This document shows, piece after piece, positions 5,703 to 7,284 of a stretch of DNA of 7,284 nt. This stretch comes from an uncultured Streptomyces sp. (GTDB lineage Bacteria; Actinomycetota; Actinomycetes; Streptomycetales; Streptomycetaceae). Position numbers and translations under genes: made by a program. The notes below the pieces were generated by a model. That model was not told the DNA's origin. It did not search any database and saw only the letters and a list, made by a program, of their open reading frames with translations. The stretch covers positions 1-7,284 of the forward strand of contig CAMLJW010000267.1 in NCBI GenBank assembly GCA_946480485.1, given 5' to 3'. Every line of letters starts with the position of its first letter. Positions within the stretch are counted from its first letter, which is position 1.

Positions 5703-5780
5703 CCGCGGGGAGACCCGCGGGGGCTGGGGCTTGCGCGCCAGGGCGCGGGTGCGGCACAAGGTGACGGTCGGCTCGACCGT
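5703..5780. repeat. Three consecutive inverted repeats upstream of thiL
   Basis: CCGCGGG/CCCGCGG (5703-5709 and 5714-5720, loop GAGA, a GNRA tetraloop); CGCGC/GCGCG (5734-5738 and 5743-5747, loop CAGGG less one pair, so effectively a 4-nt loop if GCGCG at 5743 is used); and ACGGTCG/CGACCGT (5764-5770 and 5774-5780, loop GCT). The last is the most operator-like, being AT-containing and nearly palindromic. The first two could be leader hairpins of the minus-strand Lrp-like transcript. Confidence 0.5.
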
Positions 5781-5862
5781 ACCCAGGTCGGCGACGGCTC
5801 GCTACCGCACCGAAGACGGCCCGGGGATCAGCTCAGGCAGTAGCAGAAGGAGAAGTACGACG

Positions 5863-5943
5863 ATGCGGTGTCTTCCCGGGGGACAATGCCCGGACCTCCG
5901 GCCGAGAGGCAGCTCTCGTTCCGGACACGAAGGGAACAGGTGA
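5863..5943 (+). CDS. Possible 26-residue leader ORF upstream of thiL
   Basis: An ATG at 5863 opens a 26-codon frame, beginning MRCLPGGQCPDLRPRG and ending EGNR, with its TGA at 5941-5943. AAGGAG (5847-5852) lies 10 nt upstream, a slightly long but usable spacing and a better ribosome site than that of thiL itself. The stop falls 6 nt before the thiL GTG and inside the AGGTGA that would serve as thiL's own Shine-Dalgarno, so ribosomes finishing here could feed thiL. The peptide has two Cys (3 and 9) and many Arg; it resembles nothing I recognise. The same frame stays open back to 5407, so the openness of this short segment is not itself evidence of coding. Confidence 0.3.
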   Translation: MRCLPGGQCPDLRPRGSSRSGHEGNR

Positions 5944-5949
5944 AACGCG

Positions 5950-7284
<1,335 letters not shown>

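Larger units (their letters stand above)
5635..5949. promoter_or_regulatory. Divergent intergenic region between the Lrp-like gene and thiL
   Basis: About 315 nt without a recognisable conserved gene. It holds the GGAGG site of the Lrp-like gene (5639-5643), three successive perfect inverted repeats (5703-5720, 5734-5747, 5764-5780), a purine-rich RBS-like run (5847-5852) and a possible 26-codon leader frame (5863-5943). No TPP riboswitch is visible: I find neither the CTGAGA core nor the conserved partner segment. No strong -35/-10 pair stood out on either strand. Confidence 0.6.

Noticed and set aside
5635..5757. 41-residue N-terminal extension of the Lrp-like protein
   Set aside because: Pro/Gly-rich and not family-like, while the GTG at 5634 has an ideal GGAGG site.
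5678..5943. An 88-codon plus-strand frame upstream of thiL
   Set aside because: Very Arg/Gly-rich, second-position GC is far too high for a normal protein by rough count, and it contains the inverted repeats; only the last 26 codons have a plausible ribosome site.
5644..5949. TPP riboswitch upstream of thiL
   Set aside because: The conserved CTGAGA and partner segments are absent on the plus strand.

Overview
The window reads as a stretch of core chromosome from a Streptomyces or a close high-GC actinobacterium. The evidence is very high GC, strongly GC-biased third codon positions, frequent GTG starts, and a two-domain HU protein with a long Lys/Ala tail, a form found in actinobacteria. The gene set (hupS/hupB, cofC/fbiD, gpsA, ddl, DUF3515, thiL) matches a neighbourhood also known in mycobacteria, where hupB, fbiD, gpsA, ddlA, a DUF3515 protein and thiL lie close together. 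I see no insertion sequence, phage gene, CRISPR array, tRNA or rRNA, and no sign of recent transfer.

Layout, left to right. hupS (17-619, +) ends at a strong symmetrical hairpin (643-679) that it shares with a convergent minus-strand pair: cofC/fbiD (899-1531) followed by a small cold-shock-domain-like protein (686-889). A divergent control region (1532-1721) separates cofC from a plus-strand run: a PlsC-type acyltransferase (1722-2528), gpsA (2525-3544, sharing GTGA with plsC) and ddlA (3638-4795, apparently with its own promoter and a leaderless start). ddlA faces a second minus-strand pair: a 77-residue stand-alone Lrp/AsnC ligand-binding domain (5401-5634), then a DUF3515 lipoprotein (4898-5380). 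A structured divergent region (5635-5949) leads to thiL (5950-6915) and the 5' part of thiD (7050 to the window end).

Functionally these are housekeeping genes. HupS compacts the nucleoid. CofC/FbiD makes the activated three-carbon intermediate of coenzyme F420. GpsA makes sn-glycerol-3-phosphate and PlsC acylates its derivatives, so this overlapping pair feeds phospholipid synthesis. Ddl makes D-Ala-D-Ala for peptidoglycan. ThiD and ThiL phosphorylate thiamine precursors and thiamine phosphate. The DUF3515 lipoprotein, the small cold-shock-like protein and the solo Lrp domain have no assigned role.

I did not find an undescribed multi-gene system. The points most worth checking are small: a 26-codon reading frame ending 6 nt before thiL, a Gly/Ala-rich in-frame extension upstream of thiD that overlaps the thiL stop, a UUCG-capped hairpin inside the 3' end of the DUF3515 gene, the apparent leaderless start of ddlA, and inverted repeats in both divergent control regions.
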